Source of the DNA: Bacteroidota bacterium
Lineage (GTDB): Bacteria > Bacteroidota > Bacteroidia > Chitinophagales > Chitinophagaceae
Assembly: GCA_018266575.1 (NCBI GenBank)
Contig: JAFEAE010000027.1
Coordinates: forward strand, 1 to 64,000
Direction of reading: 5' to 3'
DNA: 64,000 nucleotides
Both the position numbers and the translations under genes were made by a program. Of the stretch, positions 9,001 through 17,512 are shown piece by piece. Numbering within the stretch: the first letter of the stretch is position 1; every line of letters starts with the position of its first letter. A model generated the notes under the pieces. The model was not told the origin of the DNA. It saw only the letters and a list, made by a program, of their open reading frames with translations, and made no database searches.

Positions 9001-9682
9001 AAATATCATGCGCATTGGAATCTTCTTTGTCTGTATAATGACTGTCATTGGTAGCAATAACAGGCACATTATATTTTTTTGCAAATTTCAGTAACGTGTT
9101 ATTGATCTTCTCTTGTTCTTTAATGTTATGGCGCTGCAATTCGATGATGTAATCATCACCAAACGCATCGAGCCACCATTTGAATTCTTTCTCCGCTTTT
9201 TCTTCGCTCTCGTGCAAAATAGTTTGCGGCACATATGCTCCGATGCAACAGGTTGTCGCGATCAATCCTTCCTTATATTTTAAAATAAGCTCTTTATCAA
9301 TACGCGGATATTTGCTATACATGCCTTCCAAATACCCGAGAGAAGTAAGCTTTATTAAATTCTGATAACCGGTTTTATTTTTTGCCAAAAGCACCTGATG
9401 ATAACGCTCATCTTTCTGGTCTTTTGTAAATGCTTTGCGGAAACGGTCTTCCACCACATAAAACTCACAACCTACGATTGGTTTTACTTTTAATGAACCA
9501 TCCTCATTTTTGTGTTTGTGCGCTTCCGCAACAAACTCAAATGCGCCAAACATATTGCCATGATCTGTGATAGCAAGCGCAGGCATATTGTTCGCTATTG
9601 CTTTTTTATATAAGCTCTGAATTGATGCAGCTCCGTCGAGCAACGAAAATTGTGTATGAACGTGAAGATGAGAAAATTTCAT
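6071..9682 (-). CDS. dnaE: DNA polymerase III subunit alpha
   Basis: This 1203-residue protein is the replicative polymerase catalytic subunit. In order it shows an N-terminal PHP domain (SHLHVHTQFSLLDGA, ITDHGNMFG), the polymerase core with GPGRGSAAGSVVAYC and the catalytic acidic motif PDIDTDF, LLAQKLASFTKGEADVLRKA in the fingers region, helix-hairpin-helix segments (GLGGLKGVGEAA), and a C-terminal OB-fold region (GKQFGSFIIEDYTGKSEF). The length is typical of the Bacteroidota DnaE1 type. The start at 9682 places the PHP motif at residue 4, as usual. It lies downstream of a repeat-filled gap; trxA follows on the same strand after 167 bases. Confidence 0.97.
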   Translation of the reverse strand: MKFSHLHVHTQFSLLDGAASIQSLYKKAIANNMPALAITDHGNMFGAFEFVAEAHKHKNEDGSLKVKPIVGCEFYVVEDRFRKAFTKDQKDERYHQVLLAKNKTGYQNLIKLTSLGYLEGMYSKYPRIDKELILKYKEGLIATTCCIGAYVPQTILHESEEKAEKEFKWWLDAFGDDYIIELQRHNIKEQEKINNTLLKFAKKYNVPVIATNDSHYTDKEDSNAHDILLCINTGEKQSTPGYDDFVNDDLNSKNRRFKFPNSEFYFKTPEEMKTLFSDVPEAIDNTNLIVDKVEVLNLKKDILLPAFPVPAAFQVHADSNLNQWEYLKHITYEGAKLRYNDLTPEIQERIDFELFTVKTMGFAGYFLIVSDFIKAGRDMGVFVGPGRGSAAGSVVAYCIGITNIDPIKYNLLFERFLNPDRKSMPDIDTDFDDEGRQKVIDYVVKKYGRNQVAQIVTYGTMAAKSSIKDVARVMDLPLPESNALAKLVPERPGTSLKKVLHAPANKADDNVFPDELENLKRIREIYNSNSLQSQVLHEAERLEGSVRNTGLHAAGIIIAPDDLYNIIPVCTAKDSELLVTQIEGSIIEDAGVIKMDFLGLRTLNILKTALELIKENHGVEIDIDAIPLDDKKTFELYQRAETIGTFQFESPGMQKYLRDLKPDKFDDLIAMNALYRPGPMAYIPNYIDRKHGREQISYDLPEMEEYLKDTYGITVYQEQVMLLAQKLASFTKGEADVLRKAMGKKDRKTLDKMKSSFIKGATAKNHNADTLEKIWTDWEAFAQYAFNKSHSTCYAYVAYQTAYLKSYYPSEYMAAVLNHAGSIEKITFFMEECKRMGLKVLGPDVNESKKGFAVNHNGEVRVGLGGLKGVGEAAVEGIIVERTKNGNFTSIFDLIKRINQRSVNKKTLESLAYAGAFDCFKELHRAQYFFMPQGDTSTGLEKIIKFGNVYQTNSYQSTNSLFGDLTMPDIATPKIPNCEPWTLTELLDREKEVIGIFMSGHPLDHFKFEIDHYGITKLGEFNEIKEAVTLQANPGKNYKLAGLVVDAQHRVTKTGKQFGSFIIEDYTGKSEFILWSEDYAKYSNYLEKGNNLYLTGFFRQRYNKTEFEFKVDRMMLLESIKPHLTRQLIMDVEARFLDQNIVQFLERNVKKYPGKSTLKFNISEPKSNFKISLYTLENGFEMNDEMAAFLHDRPELEVQVVTA

Positions 9683-9734
9683 TTTAAATTTCTATATTTC
9701 TTTTTCAGCTCTTTTTATTTTTAGTTTTTTCTTT

Positions 9735-9911
9735 GGTGACCAGCATTGGTTCATTCTTCATCATCGTTGCGTCGCACACTTGTACGTTTGATTCATCAGT
9801 CAGCTTCGGTTTCACAACTGGTTAGTAACCGAAACCCGGAGCTCAACAGCATTACTACAGATGAACGGATTGCGACGCAACGATGTTCAATAGAATTCCG
9901 CTGCTGGTATT
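9735..9911. repeat. Type A dispersed repeat, two copies in opposite orientation
   Basis: The left copy has GTGACCAGCATTGG, TCATCATCGTTGCGTCGCAC and CTTGTAC. The right copy carries the complement (TTGCGACGCAACGATG, CAATAGAATTC, CTGCTGGTATT). Together they make a large inverted repeat of about 175 bases, the fullest version of this family in the window. Confidence 0.75.
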
Positions 9912-9984
9912 AAAAAGAACTACAACCAACATGCAATTAAAAACAAACATTTGCAATAATCGTTCATTGATTATAACATTCTTT

Positions 9985-10098
9985 CCACAAGAAAGGTATA
10001 AGGTTAAAGGTATATATAAGGTTAAAGGTATAAGGTTAAAGGTATAAGGTGCAGAGAGGTTGATGCCCTAAACCTTACACCTCATGCCTTTCGCCTTT
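9985..10098. repeat. Type B repeat: tandem AAGGTATAAGGTTA units with a complementary right arm
   Basis: The word AAGGTATAAGGTTA or a variant occurs four times from 9994 to 10050. CCCTAAACCTTACACC and GCCTTTCGCCTTTGA at 10066-10098 form the opposite arm. The same arms recur at 43518-43593 and inside hutU. Confidence 0.75.
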
Positions 10099-10149
10099 GA
10101 ATGATTTTTCTTATCTTCGCTACTTGTGCCCAATATCAAAAAGTAACGA

Positions 10150-10848
10150 GTGAGAAATCTTTTTTACCTTTTTATGGTCGCCCTTGTAGCTTCTGCATGC
10201 AGCAGTACAAAACCTGCATCGTCATCATCTGCACAGAATAACTCCCCTAAACAATCCGGCTCCATACAATTTCTTAATAATGTTTCCATTCATCCTGAAT
10301 CGCATTATGACGAAACAGGAAGTGCAAAACCTTCATCTGCGTCATCTTACTATCATTATAATTTTTCTAATCCGTCTGGCATAGAAAATTATTCGCCGTT
10401 GCAATTCAAGTACGCGATTTTGCTCGATGCGGCAGTGGAAGAAATGAGTAACCAGCGCCTGCTGGCTTTTATGGAAGAATGGTATGGTGCAAAATATCAT
10501 TTCGGCGGAACTGCAAAAGATGGAATTGATTGCTCTGCATTTGTTTCTACATTAATGTCTGATGTGTATGGTGTGAACAACCTTCCACGTATGTCTAAAG
10601 ACCAGTATGAAGCGTGCAGGAAAATAAAACGTGATGACCTGCAGGAAGGCGACCTTGTTTTCTTTCATACCTACGGCAAAAGAAGAACAGTAACCCATGT
10701 TGGGGTTTATTTACGCAATAATAAATTTGTGCATGCTTCTGTTTCCGGTGTAATGATCAGTAGTATGGAAGATGGTTATTATGCTTCTCATTTTGTAGGT
10801 GCAGCACGTGCACTTAATACGTCATTCAAAGATGCTGCAGCAAACTGA
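10150..10848 (+). CDS. NlpC/P60 family lipoprotein, cell-wall peptidase
   Basis: This 232-residue protein begins with a lipoprotein signal (lipobox VASAC, Cys17) and a Ser-rich linker (20-70). A C-terminal NlpC/P60 domain (about 105-222) carries the catalytic Cys128 in DGIDCSAF, His183 in VTHVGVY and His195 in FVHASV. Enzymes of this family cut D-Glu-meso-diaminopimelate bonds in peptidoglycan peptides. Here it would be anchored by lipid to the outer or inner membrane facing the wall. The start codon is GTG at 10150, which gives a proper signal peptide. It converges with the FGE gene, with 16 bases between them. Confidence 0.92.
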   Translation: MRNLFYLFMVALVASACSSTKPASSSSAQNNSPKQSGSIQFLNNVSIHPESHYDETGSAKPSSASSYYHYNFSNPSGIENYSPLQFKYAILLDAAVEEMSNQRLLAFMEEWYGAKYHFGGTAKDGIDCSAFVSTLMSDVYGVNNLPRMSKDQYEACRKIKRDDLQEGDLVFFHTYGKRRTVTHVGVYLRNNKFVHASVSGVMISSMEDGYYASHFVGAARALNTSFKDAAAN

Positions 10849-10864
10849 TGAATGGCTGATAAGG

Positions 10865-11923
10865 TCAGCGAATATCTTTCACACACCGAAACCCTAAGTT
10901 ATTACTCGCACTGCTGATCTCGCCTTTTCCCCGGCTGCCGGCTTTATATCTCACACAATATTGATCGCTGCACATAAATGAGCCTCCGCGTTGAACACGT
11001 TTAACTGCACCCGGTTCATCAGGATCGTAACTTGAACCAGGGCCCTGTGGATCAGTTGCAGGACCGGTTTTATAATAATCCGGTTTGTAAAAATCACTGC
11101 ACCATTCCCAAACATTTCCTTCCATGTCATACAAACCGAAATCATTTGGTGCAAATGATTTTACAGGAGCGATGCCTGCGTATCCATCTTCTGCTGAATT
11201 ACGATATGGAAAACTCCCCTGGAAAATATTAGCGACCCATTTACCTTTTGGTTTCTGTTCGTTTCCCCAATAGTAATTTTTATATTGTTTGCCTGCACGT
11301 GCTGCATATTCCCATTCTGCTTCGCTGGGCAAACGTTTACCGGCCCATTTTGCATAAGCAATTGCATCGAGGTAACAAACCTGTACTACCGGATCATTAT
11401 TATGCCCCGTAATATTACTGTTTGGCCCGAGCGGATGTTTCCAATCTGCGCCACCAACATATTTCCACCATTGCAACGGGTCGTTTAACGAAACTGCATT
11501 TTTAGGTGGGGAGAAAACTGCAGAACCTGCTACCAGCTTGCTTTTCGGAACACCCGGGAAATCTTTCGGATCTAATGGACGCTCGGCTATTGTTATATAA
11601 TGGGTTGCCTGCACAAATTTTGCAAACTGTGCATTGGTAACTTCATGTTCATCCATTAAAAAACCAGTTACCTGTACACGATGTAACGGCAATGCATCAA
11701 CGAAGTTTTCAGAACCCATGATAAAACTTCCACCTTTTATCACTACCATTTTCGCGTCATCTTTTCCTGAAGAATCTACAGGTGCTATTGATGGCTGTGG
11801 ATCTGCATGCACATGAGACGGAGTTCTACAAGAAATGCAGGTATCTGCTTTTGCAACTGCTACTTTGTTGTTTTGATGGCAGGATAACAAAAACAACAAA
11901 GAAAGCGTAAACGTAAATCTCAT
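10865..11923 (-). CDS. Formylglycine-generating enzyme (sulfatase-modifying factor), lipoprotein
   Basis: This protein of 352 residues has a lipoprotein signal peptide ending LLSC (Cys15) and a full FGE-sulfatase domain (MVVIKGGSFIMGSENF, RLPSEAEWEYAAR, GNVWEWCSDFY). Near the C-terminus RGGSFMCSDQYC keeps both copper-binding catalytic cysteines (about 318 and 323). Many bacterial relatives with other functions lack these, so this copy should really convert a sulfatase Cys to formylglycine. It acts outside the cytoplasm, matching an exported sulfatase. I prefer ATG at 11923 to an in-frame TTG at 11941 that would overlap the sulfatase stop. The sulfatase lies 14 bases upstream on the same strand, so the two are surely co-transcribed. 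Confidence 0.93.
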   Translation of the reverse strand: MRFTFTLSLLFLLSCHQNNKVAVAKADTCISCRTPSHVHADPQPSIAPVDSSGKDDAKMVVIKGGSFIMGSENFVDALPLHRVQVTGFLMDEHEVTNAQFAKFVQATHYITIAERPLDPKDFPGVPKSKLVAGSAVFSPPKNAVSLNDPLQWWKYVGGADWKHPLGPNSNITGHNNDPVVQVCYLDAIAYAKWAGKRLPSEAEWEYAARAGKQYKNYYWGNEQKPKGKWVANIFQGSFPYRNSAEDGYAGIAPVKSFAPNDFGLYDMEGNVWEWCSDFYKPDYYKTGPATDPQGPGSSYDPDEPGAVKRVQRGGSFMCSDQYCVRYKAGSRGKGEISSASNNLGFRCVKDIR

Positions 11924-11937
11924 TTTATGGACAGATG

Positions 11938-13512
11938 TCAATTAAGATGGTTTTTAGATGTGTTTTTCATTTCGCTGTTCAGGAAAAGTTTCAACGCCTC
12001 ATCATCTTTATACTGGATGATAAGATTTTTAAGTTTTGTTTTTAGTTCAGAAACAATTTTTATATTCTCTTTATTTGAATACACGTTGTTCAATTCGTTC
12101 GGGTCTTTTTTCAGATCAAATAATTCCCAGGTGTCCATGCCTTCATAAAAATGAATGAGTTTGTATTGTACAGTGCGGATACCAAAATGTGGATGCACGT
12201 GATGCGGTTCGGGAAATTCATAGTAATGATAATACATTTCGTTTCGCCATGTCTTAACGATATCTTTATGTTGTTTTAATAAGGGAAGAAAAGAAACGCC
12301 CTGCATTTGAGAAGGTATTTTTGTTCCGGCAATATCTAATAAAGTTGGCGCCCAGTCTATGTTTGAAATCACCTGCTTTACAACGGTGCCGGGTTTGATC
12401 ACATCCGGGTAACGAATTACAAATGCACTGCGCAACGATTCTTCGTACATAAACCGTTTATCAAACCATCCATGTTCTCCGAGATAAAAACCCTGGTCGG
12501 ACGCATAGATCACAACTGTGTTTTTTGATAAACCTGTACGGTCGAGATAATCTAAAATCTTTCCGATATTCCTGTCGAGTGATTTTGCAGTAGCGTAATA
12601 ATCTTTTAGGTAACGTTGGTATTTCCATTTCACTAATTCTTTTCCTGATAATTTTCTTTCATCAAAATCATTCGAGATTTTATCATAGTACGCAGCAAAA
12701 ACCTTTTTTTGATCTTCGTTCAAACGTGAATAAAAGCCTTTCGAATAATTAATGTGTACTTTGAGGTCGTTTGTCAGCAACATGGTTTTATCAATCGTCA
12801 TATCCTGGTCTGCAGCTGCTTTTCTTCCTTTGTAATCATCATAAAATGTTTTTGGTAACGGAAAATTAATGGTGTCATAAGCACCTAAATCCTCCAGTGA
12901 TGGCAGCCATTCGCGGTGTGTTGCTTTTTCACCTACTACCAATAAAAAAGGTTTTGTTGTATCGCGTTTGTCCAGCCATTCTTCTGCAAACTGCGTTATC
13001 AGATCCGTAACGTAGCCTGTGTAGCGGATCGTATCATTTTTATAGTTGATGAAATCCGGATTATAATAATCGCCTTGCCCGGGCAAGATATTGAAGTAAT
13101 TAAAACCATGATAGGGTAGTGTGCTCAGGTGCAATTTGCCTATCCATGCTGTTTGATAATTGTTTTGTTGCAATAGTGCAGGAAAAACCTCCTGGTCGAA
13201 ATTAAATTTTCGTTCATTGAGTTTGTAGCCATTGATATGGCTGAATTTTCCTGTCAATAACGTTGCACGGCTTGGGCCGCATAATGAGTTTGTGATAAAA
13301 TTATTTAAGAGTATTGCACCTTCTTTGGAAATGCGGTCAATATTTGGCGTTGAGATCAATTTGTTTCCGTAAGCGCTCATTGCCTGGTATGCATGGTCGT
13401 CGGAAAAAATAACAAGGATATTTGGCTTCTGGCGATTGGATTGGGCTGAAGAGATTAAAACAATAATAAGCAACGAAATGATCAATGAAAAATGAACAGA
13501 TAATTTTCTCAT
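11938..13512 (-). CDS. Secreted Cys-type sulfatase (arylsulfatase family, S1)
   Basis: This 524-residue protein has an N-terminal signal peptide (about 1-23) and an alkaline-phosphatase-like sulfatase fold. The metal-binding pair Asp38-Asp39 is in NILVIFSDDHAYQAM. The modification motif CGPSR (Cys78) fits the CxPSR consensus for formylglycine maturation. ASDQGFYLGEHGWFDKRFMYEESLR is typical of the iduronate-2-sulfatase-like branch. It would remove sulfate from a sulfated glycan or other sulfate ester in the periplasm; the substrate cannot be read from sequence. It is the middle gene of an operon, 16 bases after the hydroxylase-like gene and 14 bases before its maturation enzyme. Confidence 0.93.
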   Translation of the reverse strand: MRKLSVHFSLIISLLIIVLISSAQSNRQKPNILVIFSDDHAYQAMSAYGNKLISTPNIDRISKEGAILLNNFITNSLCGPSRATLLTGKFSHINGYKLNERKFNFDQEVFPALLQQNNYQTAWIGKLHLSTLPYHGFNYFNILPGQGDYYNPDFINYKNDTIRYTGYVTDLITQFAEEWLDKRDTTKPFLLVVGEKATHREWLPSLEDLGAYDTINFPLPKTFYDDYKGRKAAADQDMTIDKTMLLTNDLKVHINYSKGFYSRLNEDQKKVFAAYYDKISNDFDERKLSGKELVKWKYQRYLKDYYATAKSLDRNIGKILDYLDRTGLSKNTVVIYASDQGFYLGEHGWFDKRFMYEESLRSAFVIRYPDVIKPGTVVKQVISNIDWAPTLLDIAGTKIPSQMQGVSFLPLLKQHKDIVKTWRNEMYYHYYEFPEPHHVHPHFGIRTVQYKLIHFYEGMDTWELFDLKKDPNELNNVYSNKENIKIVSELKTKLKNLIIQYKDDEALKLFLNSEMKNTSKNHLN

Positions 13513-13528
13513 TAGTACCAGTTGGGTT

Positions 13529-14476
13529 TTATTTTTTGAACCGGGTCATAACTGTTTCCACTGTCAATTCTCCGCTGTGATGCAGTGTCTCATTTTCTTT
13601 TTCGCGTAATTGTTCGCTGGTCATCCTGCTTCCATCGTGGCTCCAGCCCGGCGGGCCAAAAATATACATCCATTTTTCTTTTACGCCAATATCATTTCTT
13701 GCAATATCGTTCCGCATGGCATTCCATTCATGAAAAACAATTGTTACAGGTGTTTCTTTTTCGATAGGTTTTGTGAGTCCGTATTTTTTGGGTTGATATT
13801 CTTCATCAGGCAACTCCGGTTGAAATGTGCCAAATAACTGGTCCCAGATGATGAGGAACATTCCCATATTTTTATCGAGATATTTTGGATTGGATGCGTG
13901 ATGTACGCGATGATGGGAAGGCGTAACTAAAATATATTCCAGCCAACCCATTTTTTTAATAAGCTCTGTGTGTACAAGAATCCCCCAGATTTGCGTGGCA
14001 GAATAAATAAAAACAATATCAAGTGCTTTGAAGCCGCAGAATGCAAGCGGGATAAAATAAATAAAACGGTACAATGGCTGAAATACGGAAGAACGGAAAC
14101 CCACTGTAAAATTCATGTTTTCTGAAGAATGATGTGTAACATGTGTTGCCCAAAAGAACCTTATTTCATGATCAAAGCGGTGAAGCCAGTAGTATAAAAA
14201 GTCTTCAGCAATTACTAACAGTAACCAATATACGAAAATATTGGAAAGCGATATTAGCCGGTAATGGTAACAATAATCTAAAATTACCACATACACTGCG
14301 CGGAACATGAGGTCAATTGCTCCATTCAGTAGCATCAGGTAAACATTTGCCGCCGTATCTTTCCATGTATATAATTTGCGGTGCTGGTAGTTACTTAGTA
14401 AAATCTCCAACCCGATAATAATGATATATACCGGAGTGCTGATAAAAATCAATAGTTGCTCCCTGAGTGCGTGCAT
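13529..14476 (-). CDS. Sterol desaturase / fatty acid hydroxylase family membrane protein
   Basis: This 315-residue integral membrane protein has the histidine clusters of the di-iron hydroxylase superfamily: HRFDH (His99, His103), HVTHH (His112, His115, His116) and, later, SHHRVHH. Four or more hydrophobic segments surround them. Members insert hydroxyl groups or double bonds into lipids (fatty acids, sterols, sphingoid bases). The bacterial substrate is unknown. It is the first gene of the operon with the sulfatase and FGE; whether the three share a pathway, for example on a sulfated lipid, is speculation. It is divergent from the YkgJ-type gene. Confidence 0.85.
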   Translation of the reverse strand: MHALREQLLIFISTPVYIIIIGLEILLSNYQHRKLYTWKDTAANVYLMLLNGAIDLMFRAVYVVILDYCYHYRLISLSNIFVYWLLLVIAEDFLYYWLHRFDHEIRFFWATHVTHHSSENMNFTVGFRSSVFQPLYRFIYFIPLAFCGFKALDIVFIYSATQIWGILVHTELIKKMGWLEYILVTPSHHRVHHASNPKYLDKNMGMFLIIWDQLFGTFQPELPDEEYQPKKYGLTKPIEKETPVTIVFHEWNAMRNDIARNDIGVKEKWMYIFGPPGWSHDGSRMTSEQLREKENETLHHSGELTVETVMTRFKK

Positions 14477-14554
14477 AGCTGCAAAAATAATATCAAATAA
14501 AGGATAATGAAAGAATTGATAATTGATAATTTGTTAATATACTAATTTGCAGTA

Positions 14555-15052
14555 ATGAATGACCACGAACAAACTACAGGTAATAAGCTTCTTCATAATT
14601 GGGAAAAAAAATCTGCTGAACACCAGAAGCAGTATAAAAATTTTTTGCAGCGTGCCAATAAAAACGAAGTGCTGAAAAAATTACCTCAATTGCATGAAGA
14701 AGCATTTGAAAAAATAGATTGTTTGCAATGTGCAAACTGTTGCAAAAACTATTCACCGCGGTTTAAAACACCGGATATAAAACGTATTGCAAAACATCTT
14801 AAGATGAAGGAAGGTGATTTTATTGAAACATATTTGCGGTTGGATGAAGACGGAGATTATGTAGTAAAATCAACTCCATGCCCTTTTCTTGGAAACGATA
14901 ATTATTGCAGCATTTATGACGTGCGTCCTTCCGATTGCGAACGTTTTCCATACACAGATGAAGATGTAATTCTCAAACGGCAACCACTGACTTTGAAAAA
15001 TTCTACTTTCTGCCCGATTGTTTATTATGTGCTGGAGAGGTTGATGGGGTGA
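14555..15052 (+). CDS. YkgJ-family zinc/iron-chelating cysteine-cluster protein
   Basis: This 165-residue cytoplasmic protein carries the CxxCxxCC motif (Cys56, Cys59, Cys62, Cys63 in CLQCANCC) followed by Cys109, Cys118 and Cys128 (TPCPF, YCSIYDVRPSDCERFP). This is the UPF0153/YkgJ pattern and is thought to bind a metal or Fe-S cluster; its biochemical role is not settled. Length is standard for the family. It is transcribed alone, away from the hydroxylase-sulfatase operon, and is followed by a large hairpin-forming repeat. Confidence 0.85.
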   Translation: MNDHEQTTGNKLLHNWEKKSAEHQKQYKNFLQRANKNEVLKKLPQLHEEAFEKIDCLQCANCCKNYSPRFKTPDIKRIAKHLKMKEGDFIETYLRLDEDGDYVVKSTPCPFLGNDNYCSIYDVRPSDCERFPYTDEDVILKRQPLTLKNSTFCPIVYYVLERLMG

Positions 15053-15200
15053 AAGTCGGGGAAAAGACGGGGAAGTCAGAAAGTCCGTAAGTCGGAAAGT
15101 CCGAAAGACTAAAAGGCCGCTATTGTTTAATATTCAAAAGTATTTTAAACTTTCACTTCTTCCTGACTTTCGGTCTTCCCGTCTTTCCGACTTCCTAACT
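15045..15200. repeat. Type B palindromic repeat, GGAAAGTCCGAAAGTC words
   Basis: Left words GTCGGGGAAAAGACGGGGAAG and GTCGGAAAGTCCGAAAG face right words CTGACTTTCGGTCTTCCC and GTCTTTCCGACTTCC. It sits between two convergent genes, where a bidirectional terminator would be useful. Confidence 0.75.
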
Positions 15201-15206
15201 ATGTAT

Positions 15207-16103
15207 TCAACTCGTCAACTCTTCATACGCCGCCTGCAATCCGCGTTCAATGCCATCGCCCTGCCATTCGGTAACCCCGGGAATTGATTTTTCTTTTAGA
15301 ATATCATCTTTCGATTTTCCGTCTTTAATTTCTTTACCAACAAAATCCAGGAGTTTGGAAAGATAATCCTGCATTGCTTTAAGATCATCTTTTGTTCCTG
15401 TAACTTTTTCAGGATCGAATGCATGCCCGAAAACAAAAATAGTATCGTTATCAAAAGTGCCCATCGTTTTATCAAGCACTGTTATCCAGTTTTTGATAGA
15501 AGCCCCGGCGCTTCTGTCGATAAAAGCCCATCTGCGGTTAAACATCAGGTCGCCGACATGTGCAATGTTTGCATGTTGAAAATGGATGATGCCGTCGCCG
15601 TTCGTATGTGCCGGCCCGAAGTAATACGTTTTTATTTCTTCATGTGCGATCTTGTATTGCCAGGAATCATTGTAAGTAATGTTAGGATATAATTGTTTGT
15701 CTTCTGTTTTTTGTACAACTGCAACTTTTTGTTGATTAACCAGGGAATTGGTGTGGGCCGCTACTTCTTTTACAATTCCTTTGAAAGAGATATTGCCTGA
15801 AGTATGATCGCCATGATGATGCGTATTGATGAGTAATTGAAATGGATTATCATTTAATTTTTTTAATTCTGTAATAAGATGTTGTGATTGCTCCGGAAAT
15901 TCTGCATCTACAACAACAATCCCTTTTTTAGTAAGGAGATATGCGATCGTTCCACCTTTTTCGGTGAAGATGCCAACATCATTACGAAGTATTTTCATCT
16001 TCCATGGATCAGCTGAAAAAAGTTGAGCGAGCAATCTTGTATTTGTCAGCGAAAGCGCTCCGAGTGCGAGCGATGTATTGCGAAGAAAAATCCTGCGTTG
16101 CAT
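15207..16103 (-). CDS. Exported metallo-beta-lactamase-fold hydrolase
   Basis: This 298-residue protein has a Tat-like leader (MQRRIFLRNTSLALGALSL) and then the MBL fold. Metal ligands visible are the HxHxDH motif in INTHHHGDH (His95, His97, Asp99, His100), GPAHTNGDGIIHF and IAHVGDLMF, and FGHAFDP. The family includes quinoprotein-relay proteins, glyoxalase II-like enzymes and lactamases. Lacking a clear subfamily signature I call it only a periplasmic MBL-fold hydrolase. It is converging on the YkgJ gene, with a palindromic repeat in between. Confidence 0.85.
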   Translation of the reverse strand: MQRRIFLRNTSLALGALSLTNTRLLAQLFSADPWKMKILRNDVGIFTEKGGTIAYLLTKKGIVVVDAEFPEQSQHLITELKKLNDNPFQLLINTHHHGDHTSGNISFKGIVKEVAAHTNSLVNQQKVAVVQKTEDKQLYPNITYNDSWQYKIAHEEIKTYYFGPAHTNGDGIIHFQHANIAHVGDLMFNRRWAFIDRSAGASIKNWITVLDKTMGTFDNDTIFVFGHAFDPEKVTGTKDDLKAMQDYLSKLLDFVGKEIKDGKSKDDILKEKSIPGVTEWQGDGIERGLQAAYEELTS

Positions 16104-16127
16104 TTTACAGAGTTTATGTTTCTAAGT

Positions 16128-16256
16128 TACGATGTATGTATGAACTTTGAGTTATGAAGTATTAAGTTGACCGAAAAAAATAAGATATTTAAATAAAAAT
16201 GAATTTAATTTTATTAAACTTTACTTCATAGTTCATAACTCACACTTCATACTTAG
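16128..16256. repeat. Type B palindromic repeat, GTATGAACTTTGAGTTATGAAG words
   Basis: Left words TATGAACTTTGAGTTATGAAG face right words TTACTTCATAGTTCATAACTC and ACTTCATACTTAG, around an A+T-rich centre. The same words occur as a cleaner palindrome at 59617-59701. Confidence 0.75.
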
Positions 16257-17500
16257 TATTCCATTTTCCGCAATGCCGGTGCTTTGAACCACGTCGTTAT
16301 TACCACAAGCAAAGTCATGCAACCTCCAAATACAACGGAAGGTACTACACCCATTAATTTTGCAGCAACACCACTTTCAAACTGGCCGAGTTCATTGCTT
16401 GAATTAATGAACATGGAATTTACGCTAAGCACCCTTCCACGCATATTATCCGGTGTAAGCAATTGCGTGATCGTGCCCCGGGTTACAACACTTATCCCGT
16501 CAAGCACGCCGCTCAGCATGAGTGCTGCAAAAGATAGCCAGAAAAATTTCGACAATGCAAAAACGATGATGCATGTGCCAAAACCGGCAACGGCAAATAA
16601 CAATTTAATGCCTTGTTTTTTTCGTATAGGGGAGAACGTTAGTAATACCACACTGCATATCGAACCCATATCAGAAGCGCCGTTGAGAAAGCCAAAACCT
16701 TGCGGGCCGATCTTCAGAATATCCCTCGCAAATACCGGCACCATTGCTACTGCACCACCGAATAATACTGCAAACAGATCGAGCGAGATTGCGCTTAACA
16801 ACACTTTTGTTTTGAATACAAAATTCAGCCCTTCTTTTACACTCTCCCATGTTTTTCCTTCCCGGCGTTTGTTCAATGCCGGTTTTGATTTTAATTGAAA
16901 CAAGACAAGAAACGACAAAAACATCAATGAAGCAATCACTATAAGCGTGCCGGTATTTCCCAGCCCGGCAATTAAAAAGCCACCAATGGCGTGGCCGCTT
17001 ACAGAGGCGGAAAGCCATGCCCCCTGGTTCCATGTGGTTGCGTTTTGCAATGCTTCCCTCGGAACAATTTGTGCGAGTATTACATTAAAAGTGGGGCCGG
17101 TAAAAGAACGTACAACACCCGTTCCGAAAATGGTGATATAAATAAAAATGGCAATTGTGTGAGTATGTAAATAGTTTCCTGTAAATGATGTTGATAAAAA
17201 AAGCAACAGCAACCCGGCAACCATATATAATGCAACACCAATTAATAATAACTTTCTTTTTTCGCTCACATCAATCACATGCCCGGCATATAATGCGAAT
17301 GAAAATGCAGGAATAAATTCTGACAAGCCGACAATTCCAATTGCCAACGGCGCATTGGTTAAATTATAGATCCACCATCCAACCAACGTACTCATCATAC
17401 GCAACGCCATGATGAAGAGAAAACGGCCTGTAACCAGGTTCCTGAATTCTGCTATACGTAATGATGCAAACGCGTCATTCTTCATCTGTTCTTCGATCAT
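16253..17500 (-). CDS. MFS transporter, MFS_3 (enterobactin-exporter-like) type
   Basis: This 415-residue protein has about twelve hydrophobic segments. The N-terminal half (LRIAEFRNLVTGRFLF, IYNLTNAPLAIGIVGLSEFIPAF) and the RGTITQLLTPDNMRGRVLSVNSMFI stretch are typical of the MFS_3 exporter group related to EntS. It is probably a drug or metabolite exporter in the inner membrane; the substrate is unknown. A deoxynucleoside kinase ends 12 bases upstream on the same strand, so they form one transcription unit. An internal start at MKNDAFASL is also possible. The last codons lie at the edge of the palindromic repeat. Confidence 0.85.
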   Translation of the reverse strand: MIEEQMKNDAFASLRIAEFRNLVTGRFLFIMALRMMSTLVGWWIYNLTNAPLAIGIVGLSEFIPAFSFALYAGHVIDVSEKRKLLLIGVALYMVAGLLLLFLSTSFTGNYLHTHTIAIFIYITIFGTGVVRSFTGPTFNVILAQIVPREALQNATTWNQGAWLSASVSGHAIGGFLIAGLGNTGTLIVIASLMFLSFLVLFQLKSKPALNKRREGKTWESVKEGLNFVFKTKVLLSAISLDLFAVLFGGAVAMVPVFARDILKIGPQGFGFLNGASDMGSICSVVLLTFSPIRKKQGIKLLFAVAGFGTCIIVFALSKFFWLSFAALMLSGVLDGISVVTRGTITQLLTPDNMRGRVLSVNSMFINSSNELGQFESGVAAKLMGVVPSVVFGGCMTLLVVITTWFKAPALRKMEY

Positions 17501-17512
17501 AACAAATCTGTT

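Larger units (their letters stand above)
9683..10149. other. 467-base gap between dnaE and the NlpC/P60 gene, mostly repeats
   Basis: The gap holds the leader of dnaE (minus strand), a double type A element (9735-9911), a short A+T-rich spacer, and a type B AAGGTATAAGGT array (9985-10098). TATCTTCGC at 10112-10120 could be a -7 promoter box for the plus-strand gene, with one mismatch to TAnnTTTGC. No coding region is evident. Confidence 0.7.
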
